A stretch of DNA of 64,000 nt from Hymenobacter siberiensis (lineage in GTDB: Bacteria; Bacteroidota; Bacteroidia; Cytophagales; Hymenobacteraceae). The stretch spans positions 2,790,001-2,854,000 of the forward strand of contig NZ_JAHLZY020000001.1 of NCBI RefSeq assembly GCF_018967865.2, given 5' to 3'. Positions 8,130 to 17,013 of this stretch are shown in pieces. Position 1 is the stretch's first letter. Each line of letters opens with the position of its first letter. The translations under genes were made by a program, and so were the position numbers. A model generated the notes under the pieces. That model was not told the origin of the DNA and did not search any database. It worked only from the letters and a program-made list of their open reading frames with translations.

Positions 8130-8945
8130 TCAGATACCGCCGCCGGACTCACTTTCTTCGGCGAAAGCGGCCATGCCGCCTTCGGTTTCGTCGTCGACGC
8201 GCTTGGCGGCGCGTACGAGGCTACTGCTGAAGATAAATTCGCGCAGCTCGGGGACTTTGGCGTTCAGAATTTCTTCCTTGGTACCGTCCCAAAGTTTTTT
8301 GCCCTGGTGCAGGAAAATGATGTGCTCACCAATCTCAATCACCGAGTTCATATCGTGGGTTACGATGACGGTGGTGATGTCATATTCGTGGGTGATTTCG
8401 TAGATGAGATTGTCGATTTTGGTGCTGGTGGCGGGGTCGAGGCCGGAGTTAGGCTCGTCGCAAAACAGGTAGGTACACTGCGGTGCAATGGCGCGGGCAA
8501 TGCCCACGCGCTTCTTCATGCCGCCCGAAATTTCGGCGGGCATCTTGTTGCCGGCATTTTCCAGGCCCACGCGCTTTAGACAAAACTCGACCCGCTCGCG
8601 CCGCTCTTCGGGCGTCATTTCGGGCGTCAGCATCTGCAGCGGAAACTCTACGTTCTGGGCCACCGTCATCGAGTCGAAAAGCGCCGAACCCTGGAACAGC
8701 ATCCCGATTTTGCGCCGTATTTCCTGGCGGATATCGATTTTACTGTTGGTGTACACCGTGCCATCGAAGGTGATGGAGCCGATATCGGGCTTCATCAGCC
8801 CCACAATGCACTGCAGCAGCACGCTTTTGCCCGTGCCCGAGCCGCCCAGCAGCATGTTGCACTTGCCGGTTTCAAACACGCACGAAATGCCTTTCAGCAC
8901 GGGCGTGCCGTCGAAGGATTTTTCGATGTTGGATACTTCAATCAT
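8130..8945 (-). CDS. MlaF-like ABC transporter ATP-binding protein
   Basis: A 271-residue ABC ATPase with Walker A GGSGTGKS (about residue 34), Q-loop LFQGSALFDS, signature ISGGMKKR, Walker B YLFCDEPNSGLD and switch His in VIVTHDMNS. The combination MKKR plus EPNSGLDP is typical of MlaF/Ttg2A proteins, which drive phospholipid transport between the membranes. The start MIEVSNIEKSF at 8945 is used because the 19 in-frame residues upstream are not family-like. It lies 135 nt after the mlaE-like permease, same strand. No mlaD-type MCE gene is adjacent in the window. Confidence 0.9.
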   Translation of the reverse strand: MIEVSNIEKSFDGTPVLKGISCVFETGKCNMLLGGSGTGKSVLLQCIVGLMKPDIGSITFDGTVYTNSKIDIRQEIRRKIGMLFQGSALFDSMTVAQNVEFPLQMLTPEMTPEERRERVEFCLKRVGLENAGNKMPAEISGGMKKRVGIARAIAPQCTYLFCDEPNSGLDPATSTKIDNLIYEITHEYDITTVIVTHDMNSVIEIGEHIIFLHQGKKLWDGTKEEILNAKVPELREFIFSSSLVRAAKRVDDETEGGMAAFAEESESGGGI

Positions 8946-9080
8946 TTTGAGGGACTTGGGGTCTTGGGGACTTAGAATTTCAGGCAGGTCACAGGACTCC
9001 AAGGCATTTGATACGTTGGCATCATCGGCTGGATTAAATTCCAGCCAATTACTTTAAAACCAATCCCTTAAGACCCTATT

Positions 9081-9812
9081 TTAGAGCAGCAACGCTGCCA
9101 GGGCGAAATCGGCAATGAGGATGGCGATAATGGAATTGGTAACGGCACCGGTGCTGGCCGCGCCTACTTCGAGGGCACCGCCGGTGGTGTAGTAGCCCTT
9201 GAAGGCCGAAATGCCCGATACCAAGAAGGCAAACACCACCGCCTTGATGAGGGCGAAGACGATGTTGTAGGGAATAAAATCGGTCCGAATGCCTTCGATA
9301 TAATCCTGGGCCGTCATCACGCCGGTGAGGGTACCGGCCAGGTAGCCGCCCAAAATGGACAGCAGCATGGCCAGAATAACCAGCAGCGGGAACATAAGAA
9401 GCGCCGCCAGAATACGCGGCAGCACAAGGTAGGAAGTAGAATTGATGCCCATTACCTCCAGCGCCGACACCTGTTCGGTGATGCGCATGGTGCCCAGGCC
9501 GCCGGCAATGCTGCTGCCCACTTTGCCCGCCAGCACGATGCTGGTGATGGTGGGGGCCAGCTCCAGAATAGTCATTTCGCGCACCATATAGCCGATGGTG
9601 GACTGCGGAATGAGCGGATTGGTAAGGTTGTAGGCAATCTGGACGCAGGTAACGGCCCCGATAAAGGCCGACACGATGGACACAATCACAATGGAGTCGA
9701 CCCCGATGAGGATGGCTTCGTCGATGGTGCGATTCCAGAGGACGCTGAACCGCTCCGTGCGCGTGACCATGCCTCGCAGGAAAAGGACAAACGAGCCGAA
9801 AGTTTTAAGCAT
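9081..9812 (-). CDS. MlaE-like permease of a lipid ABC transporter
   Basis: A 243-residue membrane protein with about five to six hydrophobic segments and the MlaE family core: GTMRITEQVSALEVMGIN, the region around LVLPRILAALLMFPLLVIL and a C-terminal SISAFKGYYTTGGALEVG. It should pair with the ATPase gene immediately downstream in transcription. Such systems keep outer-membrane lipid asymmetry and need an MCE (MlaD) subunit, usually encoded next in the operon but not seen here; it may be elsewhere. Confidence 0.92.
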   Translation of the reverse strand: MLKTFGSFVLFLRGMVTRTERFSVLWNRTIDEAILIGVDSIVIVSIVSAFIGAVTCVQIAYNLTNPLIPQSTIGYMVREMTILELAPTITSIVLAGKVGSSIAGGLGTMRITEQVSALEVMGINSTSYLVLPRILAALLMFPLLVILAMLLSILGGYLAGTLTGVMTAQDYIEGIRTDFIPYNIVFALIKAVVFAFLVSGISAFKGYYTTGGALEVGAASTGAVTNSIIAILIADFALAALLL

Positions 9813-9903
9813 GAGAATTTGTTGAGGAATAAAAACCGAAGTTTGGGTGCGGCTGTTGCCGCAGACGAAACTTCAGAGGCTTCGCCACCTTACGTAAAAT
9901 CAG

Positions 9904-10638
9904 ATGAACAAAGCCCAAACGAGCGAAAAATTAATTGTCGTCACCGGCGGCAGCAAAGGTATTGGTCGCGCCGTCGTGGCGCGCTTTCTAAAAGCGGGCT
10001 TTCCGGTGGCTACCTGCGCCCGCTCGGCCACCGACCTGGCCGCGCTTACAACCGAGCTGCATGCCGATGTTCCCGGGGCCGTGCTCCACACCCTGCCCGC
10101 CGACCTCAGCCAGCAGGCCGACTGCGCCCACTTCGCGGAATTTGTGCTGGCGCTGGGCCTGCCCGTTGACGTGCTGGTGAACAACGCCGGCGCCTTTATT
10201 CCCGGCCGCCTCCAGGACGAGCCCGCCGATGGCTCGCAGCTGCGCCAGATGCTGGCCGTGAATTTATTGAGCGCCTACGACGTGACGCTGCCGCTGCTAC
10301 CGGGCCTTATTGCGCGGGGCCAGGGGCACATTTTCACCATCTGCTCCACGGCCAGCATCACGGCTTACCCCAATGGCGGCTCCTACGGCATTGCCAAGCA
10401 CGCGCTGCTGGGCTTCACCAAAAACCTGCGCGAGGAGCTAAAAACCAGCGGTGTGCGCGTCACGGCCGTGCTGCCCGGCCCCACGCTCACGGCCAGCTGG
10501 GCCGGCGTAGAGCTGCCCGCCGAGCGGTTTGTGCAGGCCGATGATGTAGCCGAGGCGCTGTTTTCGGCCTACTCCCTGTCGCTCCACGCCGTGGTGGAAG
10601 AGCTGCTGATTCGGCCGCAGCTGGGCGATTTGGGCTAA
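9904..10638 (+). CDS. Short-chain dehydrogenase/reductase (SDR)
   Basis: A 244-residue classical SDR. The cofactor motif TGGSKGIG is at residues 14-21, NNAG follows (VDVLVNNAGAF), and the catalytic set is a Ser in ICSTASITAY with YGIAK (Tyr/Lys). The final GPTLTASW region is typical. The nucleotide-binding site without an acidic residue after strand 2 (ATCARSATDL) suggests NADP(H). The substrate is unknown. It is divergent from mlaE, with 91 nt between the starts, and a hairpin follows its stop. Confidence 0.85.
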   Translation: MNKAQTSEKLIVVTGGSKGIGRAVVARFLKAGFPVATCARSATDLAALTTELHADVPGAVLHTLPADLSQQADCAHFAEFVLALGLPVDVLVNNAGAFIPGRLQDEPADGSQLRQMLAVNLLSAYDVTLPLLPGLIARGQGHIFTICSTASITAYPNGGSYGIAKHALLGFTKNLREELKTSGVRVTAVLPGPTLTASWAGVELPAERFVQADDVAEALFSAYSLSLHAVVEELLIRPQLGDLG

Positions 10639-10655
10639 GAGGCCATCCTATATTG

Positions 10656-10687
10656 GTGGGCTACCGGCGAAAATCCGGCAGCCCGCC
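10656..10687. terminator. Hairpin between convergent genes
   Basis: GGTGGGCTACCGG pairs with CCGGCAGCCCGCC (one mismatch) around CGAAAAT. It has no clear T run, so termination is only suggested by its place between convergent stops. Confidence 0.4.
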
Positions 10688-10713
10688 CATCCGATAGGCG
10701 CTGCGCCACGGGC

Positions 10714-11511
10714 CTACTCGGCTTTCTTGCTGCCTTTGCCGGTTATTTTAATATCCGTGAACGTGGGGGCTCCGCCGTAGAAAAGGGTGCCATTGCCGGC
10801 CACGGTGCCGCCCAGGGCGTCGCTGACTCGCACATGAGCATCGGCGTCGCTGTCGCGGGTCATATTGAAATAGCACCGTTTCAGGCTTAGGCTTTGGGCA
10901 AATAGTCGGCCCAAGCCCCCCAGGGTAAAGTTCATCTCATCGGCAGCGCCCTGCACCTTGATATCGCCCAGCTCATACAAATCGAGGAACAGCATTTTGG
11001 CTTTCACGTTGAGGTCGTAATCTCCGGCGCCCACTAAGTGAAAAAAAATGGTGTCCTGCGCGAACTGGCCCACGGTGCTGGCATTGCCCTGGCCACGCAA
11101 AAACACGTTAAGAATGCGCGGCAGGTGCAGCGTTACTTCGCGGGGCGTATCGTAGCTGCGCGCCCAGTTGCAGGTGCTGGTATTATTGATTTCCAGCGCG
11201 TTGCCTTTGCGGGTGAGCACGATGTCGCTGATGAGGTTTTCGCCGGCGCGCACCTCGGCGTAGGTCTGGGTATCCTGCACGATGCGCAGGTCCACGTTGT
11301 CGAAGGCCGTGACGGTGACCAGGCCGGCATCTACCTCGCGGCGCTGGGTGACGATGGTGCCCGTACTTTTCAGGCAATCGGTGCCGTGGCCCGGGCCACA
11401 GGTGCTCAAACCAGCCATTAGCGCGACGCCGAATCCGAGGCGGCCCAGCCGGCGCAGTATCCCAAACCCTCCCAGGCCGCTAACTTGCGGCCGCAAACTC
11501 GTTTTGCGCAT
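10714..11511 (-). CDS. DUF2807 (head GIN domain) lipoprotein
   Basis: A 265-residue exported protein. A hydrophobic stretch is followed by the lipobox-like LSTC (Cys near residue 38). The rest is a repetitive beta-rich domain: VTAFDNVDLRIVQDTQTYAE, VTLHLPRILNVFLRGQGNAS, LNVKAKMLFLDLYELGDIKV. This matches the putative auto-transporter adhesin head GIN (DUF2807) domain common in Bacteroidota. Its molecular function is not established. It is divergent from the SDR gene at 11538, leaving only 26 nt between the starts, so the two must share a very compact promoter region. Confidence 0.8.
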   Translation of the reverse strand: MRKTSLRPQVSGLGGFGILRRLGRLGFGVALMAGLSTCGPGHGTDCLKSTGTIVTQRREVDAGLVTVTAFDNVDLRIVQDTQTYAEVRAGENLISDIVLTRKGNALEINNTSTCNWARSYDTPREVTLHLPRILNVFLRGQGNASTVGQFAQDTIFFHLVGAGDYDLNVKAKMLFLDLYELGDIKVQGAADEMNFTLGGLGRLFAQSLSLKRCYFNMTRDSDADAHVRVSDALGGTVAGNGTLFYGGAPTFTDIKITGKGSKKAE

Positions 11512-11537
11512 AATCCCCTTACTTTTCCCAAAGATAA

Positions 11538-12230
11538 ATGGACCTCAGCGGTAAAGTTGCCATCGTGACCGGCGCAAGCAAAGGAATCGGCCTCGCCACC
11601 GTGCAAGCCCTGTTGGCCCGCGGCGCGGCCGTGGCCGGCTGGGCCCGCTCGGCTCCCGACCATTTCACGCACGACCGATTCCAGTTTTTCGAGTGTGATG
11701 TGCAGGACGAGCACTCCATCACCGAAGCCTTCACCAACACCCAGCGCGAGCTGGGGCCGGAAATTCATGTTCTGGTAAATAATGCCGGCCTGGGCATCAT
11801 GGGCGACGTGGACGGTTTCCGGACCGAAGACTGGAAAACGATGTTCGATACTAACGTGCTGGGCACTTTCCTGTGCACCCGCGCCGTGCTGCCCCAAATG
11901 AAGCAGCAGCAACAGGGCCACGTTGTGAATGTGGCCTCGCTGGCCGGTACGGCGGGCTCGGCCGGCATGTCGGGCTACTGCGCCACGAAGTTTGCGGTTC
12001 GGGGCTTTTCCGATTCGCTGTTCAAGGAAGTGCGGCCGGATGGTATCCGCGTGACCTGCGTAATGCCCGGCTCGGTAGAAACTAACTTCAACGGCAAAGA
12101 GCCCGGCCTCACGCCCGACCCGCACAAGATGCAACCGGAGGATATTGCCGCCGCCATTGTGCACGCGGTTGAAGCGCCGGACACGACGATGATTTCGGAG
12201 ATTCAGCTGCGGCCGGCTAACGTGAAGTAA
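11538..12230 (+). CDS. Short-chain dehydrogenase/reductase (SDR)
   Basis: A 230-residue classical SDR related to 3-ketoacyl-ACP reductase. It has the cofactor motif TGASKGIG, VLVNNAGLGIMGD, a catalytic Ser in NVASLAGTAGSAG and YCATK, and the C-terminal PGSVETNF loop. GWARS after strand 2 suggests NADPH. The substrate is not predictable. The last codons (ANVK-stop) are part of a 30-bp sequence that is repeated 67 bp downstream at 12282-12311, next to a palindromic element. Confidence 0.87.
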   Translation: MDLSGKVAIVTGASKGIGLATVQALLARGAAVAGWARSAPDHFTHDRFQFFECDVQDEHSITEAFTNTQRELGPEIHVLVNNAGLGIMGDVDGFRTEDWKTMFDTNVLGTFLCTRAVLPQMKQQQQGHVVNVASLAGTAGSAGMSGYCATKFAVRGFSDSLFKEVRPDGIRVTCVMPGSVETNFNGKEPGLTPDPHKMQPEDIAAAIVHAVEAPDTTMISEIQLRPANVK

Positions 12231-12311
12231 GTTGAACGTCATGCCCATCCCTCAGCACCTGTTTGCCTGCCACAAGTGCGAGGCTAACGTGAAGTAAGTT
12301 GAACGTCATGC
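12215..12311 (+). repeat. 30-bp direct repeat copying the end of the SDR gene
   Basis: GGCTAACGTGAAGTAAGTTG and the following GAACGTCATGC occur at 12215-12244 and again at 12282-12311. The first copy contains the stop of the SDR gene; the second runs into the left arm of the palindrome at 12301. Confidence 0.92.
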
Positions 12312-12394
12312 AGAGCGCAGCGAAGCATCTTTACCTCAATACTAATTAATTACTTGTGCGGTAAAGATGCTTCGCTGCGCTCTGCATGACGTTC
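12301..12394. repeat. Palindrome, GTCATGC...GAAGCATC family
   Basis: Arms 12301-12335 and 12360-12394 are perfect 35-bp reverse complements starting GAACGTCATGCAGAGCGCAG. The loop (TCAATACTAATTAATTACTT) is nearly identical to that of the next copy at 13357. Confidence 0.95.
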
Positions 12395-12418
12395 TCTCCC
12401 CCAACCAAGCACTATCAC

Positions 12419-13327
12419 ATGGTAGAAATCGAGCACCTGACCAAAACCTACGGCACCCAAAACGCCGTGGACAACATCAGCTTCACGGCGGGCAAGGGTG
12501 AAATTGTGGGCTTCCTCGGGCCGAATGGCGCGGGCAAAAGCACCACCATGAAAATTGCCACCGGCTACCTCCCGCCCACCGCCGGCACGGTGCGGGTGGC
12601 TGGCTACGATGTGCTGGTTGACAGCCTGGAAGTGCGCCGGCACGTGGGCTACCTGCCCGAGCACAACCCGCTCTACCTGGATATGTACGTCCACGAGTAC
12701 CTCGAATTCATTGGCTCGGTGCACGGCCTGCGCGGTTCTGGCCTGCGCACCCGCGTGGCCGAGCTAGTTCGCCGCGTGGGCCTGAGCCGCGAACAGAACA
12801 AGCAAATCGGCGCGCTCAGCAAGGGCTACCGGCAGCGGGTGGGCCTCGCCCAGGCCCTCATTCACAACCCCGACGTGCTCATTCTCGACGAGCCCACCAC
12901 CGGCCTCGACCCTAACCAGATTCTGGAAATCCGCCAGCTCATCCGCGAAGTGGGCGAGGATAAAACCGTCATTTTCAGCACCCACATTCTGCCCGAAGTC
13001 ACAGCCCTGTGCTCCCGCGTGCTCATCATCAGTCGGGGCAAGCTGGTGGCCGACAGCCCGGTAGCTGAGCTAGCCGCCCGTGCCGCTGGCGAAACCGTGG
13101 TGCGTGCCGAGTTCGAAGGCCTGGTTGATACTACTAAGCTGGCCCAGCTCCCCGGCGTGCGCCACGTAGAGGCCGCGCCCGATGGCGCCGTCCTGCTCCG
13201 CACCGCACCGGGCGTGGACGTACGCGCCGCCGTGTCACGCCTGGCCGGGCAGGAAGGCTGGATTCTGCTGGGGCTGCGGCAGGAGCAGCAGAGCCTGGAG
13301 GAGGTGTTTGGAGAATTGACGAAGTAA
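12419..13327 (+). CDS. gldA: Gliding motility ABC transporter ATP-binding protein GldA
   Basis: A 302-residue ABC ATPase with Walker A GPNGAGKST (about residue 36), signature LSKGYRQR, Walker B VLILDEPTTGLDPNQ and the switch His in STHILPEV. The sequence MVEIEHLTKTYGTQNAVDNI is typical of GldA. gldF and gldG follow, which settles the identity. GldA/F/G form an ABC-2 type transporter linked to gliding motility in Bacteroidota. The start at 12419 is preferred to an in-frame ATG at 12386 inside the palindrome arm. A palindrome separates it from gldF. Confidence 0.93.
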   Translation: MVEIEHLTKTYGTQNAVDNISFTAGKGEIVGFLGPNGAGKSTTMKIATGYLPPTAGTVRVAGYDVLVDSLEVRRHVGYLPEHNPLYLDMYVHEYLEFIGSVHGLRGSGLRTRVAELVRRVGLSREQNKQIGALSKGYRQRVGLAQALIHNPDVLILDEPTTGLDPNQILEIRQLIREVGEDKTVIFSTHILPEVTALCSRVLIISRGKLVADSPVAELAARAAGETVVRAEFEGLVDTTKLAQLPGVRHVEAAPDGAVLLRTAPGVDVRAAVSRLAGQEGWILLGLRQEQQSLEEVFGELTK

Positions 13328-13356
13328 GAACGAGAAACAGAACGGCTACCAGGAAA

Positions 13357-13443
13357 GTCATGCTGAGCTTCTCGAAGCATCTCTACCTCAATACTAATTA
13401 ATTACTCTCGCTGTAGAGATGCTTCGGCTGCGCTCAGCATGAC
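13357..13443. repeat. Palindrome between gldA and gldF, GTCATGC...GAAGCATC family
   Basis: Arms 13357-13386 and 13413-13443 pair with a few mismatches (GTCATGCTGAGCTTCTCGAA against the complement of TTCGGCTGCGCTCAGCATGAC). The loop shares CTCAATACTAATTAATTACT with the copy at 12301, so one may have given rise to the other. Confidence 0.9.
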
Positions 13444-13458
13444 GTTCAGAATACCAGA

Positions 13459-14184
13459 ATGCTCACCATCCTCCAAAAAGAATTCAACGCCTTCCTGAAC
13501 TCCCCCGTGGCCTACGTGGTGCTGGGGGTTTTCCTGATTGCGACAGGCCTGTTCGTCTGGGTTTTCCCCGATAGCAGCGTCCTCGACTACGGCTACGCCG
13601 ACCTGCAAACGCTCTTCAATCTGGCCCCGTGGATATTCCTGTTCCTGATTCCGGCCATCACCATGCGCACGTTTGCGGAAGAGAAAAAGGCCGGTACCAT
13701 TGAGCTGCTGCTGACCCGCCCGCTCACGGACGGGCAGATAATCGGAGGCAAGTATTTGGCCTGCCTGCTGCTGGCGCTGCTGGCGCTGGTGCCCACGCTG
13801 CTCTACTACTACTCGGTGTACAAGCTGGGCAGCCCTGAGGGCAATATTGATTCGGCGGCCACGGTCGGTTCCTATTTAGGCTTGGCGTTGCTGGCGGCGG
13901 TATTCGCAGCCATTGGCATTCTGGCCTCGGCGCTCACGCGTGACCAGATTATTGCTTTTTTAGTGGCTGTAGTAGGCTGTTTTCTGATTTATTCGGGGTT
14001 CGATTCTTTGGCCTCGGTGCTGCAGGGCAGCGCGGCCTATTACGTGAGTCAGCTGGGAATTGCGGCGCACTACCGCGACCTCAGCAAAGGGCTGATTGAC
14101 TCGCGGGATTTGGTCTATTTTTTCAGCGTAGTTGCGGTGGCTTTACAGGCGACACGACTGGCTTTACGGAGTCGTAACTGGTAA
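13459..14184 (+). CDS. gldF: Gliding motility ABC transporter permease GldF
   Basis: A 241-residue ABC-2 type permease with about six membrane segments. MLTILQKEFNAFLNSPVAYV is the usual GldF start, and TMRTFAEEKKAGTIELLLTR is the conserved cytoplasmic loop. The partner ATPase is GldA. The stop overlaps the gldG start in TAATG (14182-14186), so F and G are translationally coupled. Confidence 0.93.
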   Translation: MLTILQKEFNAFLNSPVAYVVLGVFLIATGLFVWVFPDSSVLDYGYADLQTLFNLAPWIFLFLIPAITMRTFAEEKKAGTIELLLTRPLTDGQIIGGKYLACLLLALLALVPTLLYYYSVYKLGSPEGNIDSAATVGSYLGLALLAAVFAAIGILASALTRDQIIAFLVAVVGCFLIYSGFDSLASVLQGSAAYYVSQLGIAAHYRDLSKGLIDSRDLVYFFSVVAVALQATRLALRSRNW

Positions 14185-15917
14185 TGGAAAATACGTTGAC
14201 TACTTCCCCGACTCCGGTTCCTACCCCGTCCTCCCGCAAGCAGCGCGATTTGCTCACTTTTGCCGCCATCATTGGCGGGCTCTTGCTTTTTAATTTCGTG
14301 GCCCAGCGCTTCTTTTTTCGGCTCGATTTGACGGAAGAAAAACGCTACACTATGTCGCCGGCCACCAAAACGCTGCTGCGCGACCTCAAGCAGCCGGTCA
14401 CCGTCACGGTGTACCTCACCGGCGATTTCCCGCCCGCTTTCCGCCGCCTGGAGCAGGGCGTGCGCGAAACCCTGACCGAATTCCAGGTCTACGGCGGGGC
14501 CAACCTGAACTACATTTTCATCGACCCCAGCGCCGGTAGCACCGAAGCCGCCCGCAACGCCTTCTACCAAACCCTTTTCAAAAAGGGCCTGAAACCCACC
14601 AACCTCGGGGCCACCGAAAACGGCAAGCGGGTCGAGAAAATCATTTTTCCCTACGCCGTGGTGAGTGTGGGCGGGCACGATAAAAGCGTGCTGCTGCTGC
14701 GCGGCAACCAGGCCGCCCCGGCCGAGGTGCGCCTCAACCAAAGCATTGAAGGGCTGGAATACGAGCTGGCCAGCACCATCCGCACGCTGGTACCGGCGCT
14801 GCGCAAGCGCATCGGCGTGGTGGAAGGCCACGGCGAGCTCACCAACGTGCAGGCCGGCGACATCCTCGGCACCTGGCAGCAGCAGTACGACGTGTTCCGC
14901 GTCACGCTGAGCAAGGTGAAGGACCTGAGCGCGCTCGATGCCATCGTGGTGGCCCAGCCCAAAACGCCTTATTCCGAGGACGATAAATTCAAGCTCGACC
15001 AGTTCATCACCCAGGGCGGCCGGGCCATGTTCTTCGTCGATGCCCTGCGTGTGGACCTCGACAGCGTGGCCCGCAACGGTGTCGCATTAGCTACCCCCTA
15101 CGACCTCAATCTCGACGACCTGTTTTTTAAATATGGCCTGCGCCTCAACCAGAACCTGCTCCTCGACCTGAACAGCGGCCAGATTCCACTCGTGACCGGC
15201 ATGGACGGCAATAAGCCCAAAATCGAGCCCATGCCCTGGCAGCTCTACCCGCTCATCAACAAGTTCAGCCCCCACCCCATCACCCGCAACCTCGACGCGG
15301 TGTACCTGAAATTCGTGGGTAACCTCGACACGGTGCAGGCCCGTGGCATCCGCAAAACCGCCCTGATGAGCACCTCGCGCTACACCCGCGTGCTGCCCGC
15401 CCCGGTGCCCATCAACTTCAACGACGCCCGCCTCGAACCCAATCCCAAGCTCTACCAGAAGGGTTTCCAGCCGGTGGCCTACCTGCTCGAAGGCCAGTTC
15501 ACCTCGCTCTTCGCCAACCGCGCCCGGCCCGGCACCCTCCAGTTCCAGCCCGAAAAACCGGCCAACGCCCGGTCCAGCAAAGTCCTGGTTATCTCCGATG
15601 GCGACATCATCCGCTCCGACATCGACCCCAAAACCGGCAACCCCTACCGCCTGGGCTTCGACCGCCTCGCCAACACCGAATTCGCCAACCGCGAGCTGGT
15701 CCTGAACGCTACCGATTACCTGCTCGACGACACCGGCCTCATCGCCGTACGCGGCAAGCAAATCACCCTCCGCCCCCTCGACAAAGTGAAGCTGGCCGAG
15801 CAACGCCGCCGCTGGCAGCTGCTGAACCTCGGCGCGCCGCTGGTGCTATTGGGGTTGTTTGGGGCCGTACGGGCGTGGCGACGCAAGCGGCGCTATGCGG
15901 GGTTTACAAATTTATGA
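14184..15917 (+). CDS. gldG: Gliding motility-associated transporter component GldG
   Basis: A 577-residue protein with one N-terminal membrane segment (LLTFAAIIGGLLLFNFVAQ), a large periplasmic region starting DLTEEKRYTMSPAT (DUF4350/GldG family), and a C-terminal anchor (LGAPLVLLGLFGAVRAW) ending in a basic tail. It is thought to act as the extracytoplasmic part of the GldAFG transporter. Its last 278 nt recur in diverged form (about 91% identical by eye) at 18341-18615, downstream of a foreign-looking segment. Confidence 0.93.
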   Translation: MENTLTTSPTPVPTPSSRKQRDLLTFAAIIGGLLLFNFVAQRFFFRLDLTEEKRYTMSPATKTLLRDLKQPVTVTVYLTGDFPPAFRRLEQGVRETLTEFQVYGGANLNYIFIDPSAGSTEAARNAFYQTLFKKGLKPTNLGATENGKRVEKIIFPYAVVSVGGHDKSVLLLRGNQAAPAEVRLNQSIEGLEYELASTIRTLVPALRKRIGVVEGHGELTNVQAGDILGTWQQQYDVFRVTLSKVKDLSALDAIVVAQPKTPYSEDDKFKLDQFITQGGRAMFFVDALRVDLDSVARNGVALATPYDLNLDDLFFKYGLRLNQNLLLDLNSGQIPLVTGMDGNKPKIEPMPWQLYPLINKFSPHPITRNLDAVYLKFVGNLDTVQARGIRKTALMSTSRYTRVLPAPVPINFNDARLEPNPKLYQKGFQPVAYLLEGQFTSLFANRARPGTLQFQPEKPANARSSKVLVISDGDIIRSDIDPKTGNPYRLGFDRLANTEFANRELVLNATDYLLDDTGLIAVRGKQITLRPLDKVKLAEQRRRWQLLNLGAPLVLLGLFGAVRAWRRKRRYAGFTNL

Positions 15918-15923
15918 CATTAG

Positions 15924-16172
15924 TTGAGCACCCAAATCCCAACTCAGTTACCGAAAAGTACGGAAGCGTTATTTGGAGAGATTCTGGGCCAAGCATTTAT
16001 AGCCCTGTTTTTTGTTGCCGTCGGATTCGGGTATTTGTACTTGCGCTTCCGTAACCGGGTAAGAGTGAAAGATGTGCTGGCAAAGAAGCATGAAAACAGC
16101 TATGCAAATGCTGGTATGGCTGTTGCGCTCAACAGTGTAGCAATCATTGGAATAGCGCTAGTGTTTTTTTGA
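15924..16172 (+). CDS. Small two-segment membrane protein, copy 1
   Basis: An 82-residue protein starting at TTG 15924, 6 nt after gldG. It has two hydrophobic segments: FIALFFVAVGFGYLYL and the C-terminal VALNSVAIIGIALVFF. Between them is a basic stretch (RFRNRVRVKDVLAKKHENSY). A clear paralogue (shared VGFGYLxLRxRN, LAKxxENSYANAG) follows the second, partial gldG copy at 18661. I do not recognise the family. The place right after gldG in both copies suggests the gldG/small-protein pair is ancestral. Confidence 0.7.
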   Translation: MSTQIPTQLPKSTEALFGEILGQAFIALFFVAVGFGYLYLRFRNRVRVKDVLAKKHENSYANAGMAVALNSVAIIGIALVFF

Positions 16173-16229
16173 TGATTATGCCACTGCTCCATTGGCTGAA
16201 CGGCTACTGGACGGGGCACTGAACCACCC

Positions 16230-16930
16230 ACAATCACATCATGCGCTAGGTGAATAGCACGCCGTGCGGGTTGGCGCAGGTCTGGCGGCTTATCAAATCG
16301 TTGATTCGCCAGTCCGAGGCCCGACGCGGGACCGAGGACTGCGCAGTCCTCATCATCGATAATTCGGTATTGGGAAAGGTGCATACGAATTTCAACAAGC
16401 TGATTTGTTAGCACTTGCACCACTGACAGCAGTACTATATCAAGGAACTGCGCTTCGTCAGCCTACTCTACCAGGCGGGGGCGTAAGCCACGCCCATCGC
16501 CGTCGAGTTGGTGCGCCGTGGTAGAGAATATGACCCTGATACGGCCGCGTCTATTTGCGCCGATTAAGAGGCGGTCTACGAAACCAGGCAAGTCTTTACA
16601 AACCAAGACGGCAGCCGGGGTATCCTATATCTGGTCAGCAGCGAAACCGACTTAGCCCACACTTAACTCACCACGATTAACCAAAAATGGTGGAAAGCAA
16701 AGGAATACCACAAGTCACTCAAACAGAACGCCTCGATGGGCAAATCGCCCATTGAAATTCTGACAACGCAGGCTACTCATTCCTATGCCGCTGTGCTGGC
16801 CCCCACACGAAACTCGAAGTATTCAAACTCAAATGTGTGGTATCAGGCATTTTCGTCTCAAAGCTCAACTGACCGCTGTCGGCTTAGAAACCATATACCA
16901 TCAATTCCGCCAACTCACTGCGTGACATAA
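16230..16930 (+). pseudogene. Decayed IS701-like transposase
   Basis: The stretch between the small membrane gene and the dehydrogenase has no intact gene but holds transposase fragments in shifting frames. These are LIIDNSVLGKVHTNFNKL (around the first catalytic Asp), ELRFVSLLYQAGA and IAVELVRRGREYDPDT, then RQVFTNQDGSRGILYLVSSE, and finally AKEYHKSLKQNASMGKSP with the last catalytic Glu. The order and motifs match IS701-type DDE transposases, but a middle part is missing and several stops interrupt it. No terminal repeats were found. It is the scar of an old insertion. Confidence 0.72.
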
Positions 16931-17013
16931 GCTACTAGTACGCCAAAAAAAGATAACTCTTTGTTCAACATGGACGTTACCATGGAGATTAAGTCCACTT
17001 TAATCCCGGAATC

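Noticed and set aside
12301..13443. Repeated palindromes near gldA considered as a CRISPR array
   Set aside because: Only two units, spaced by a whole gene, each an inverted repeat with similar loops; there are no short regular repeats, variable spacers or cas genes.
16230..16930. Several short open frames before the dehydrogenase considered as small genes
   Set aside because: Their translations join, across stops and frame changes, into pieces of one IS701-like transposase.
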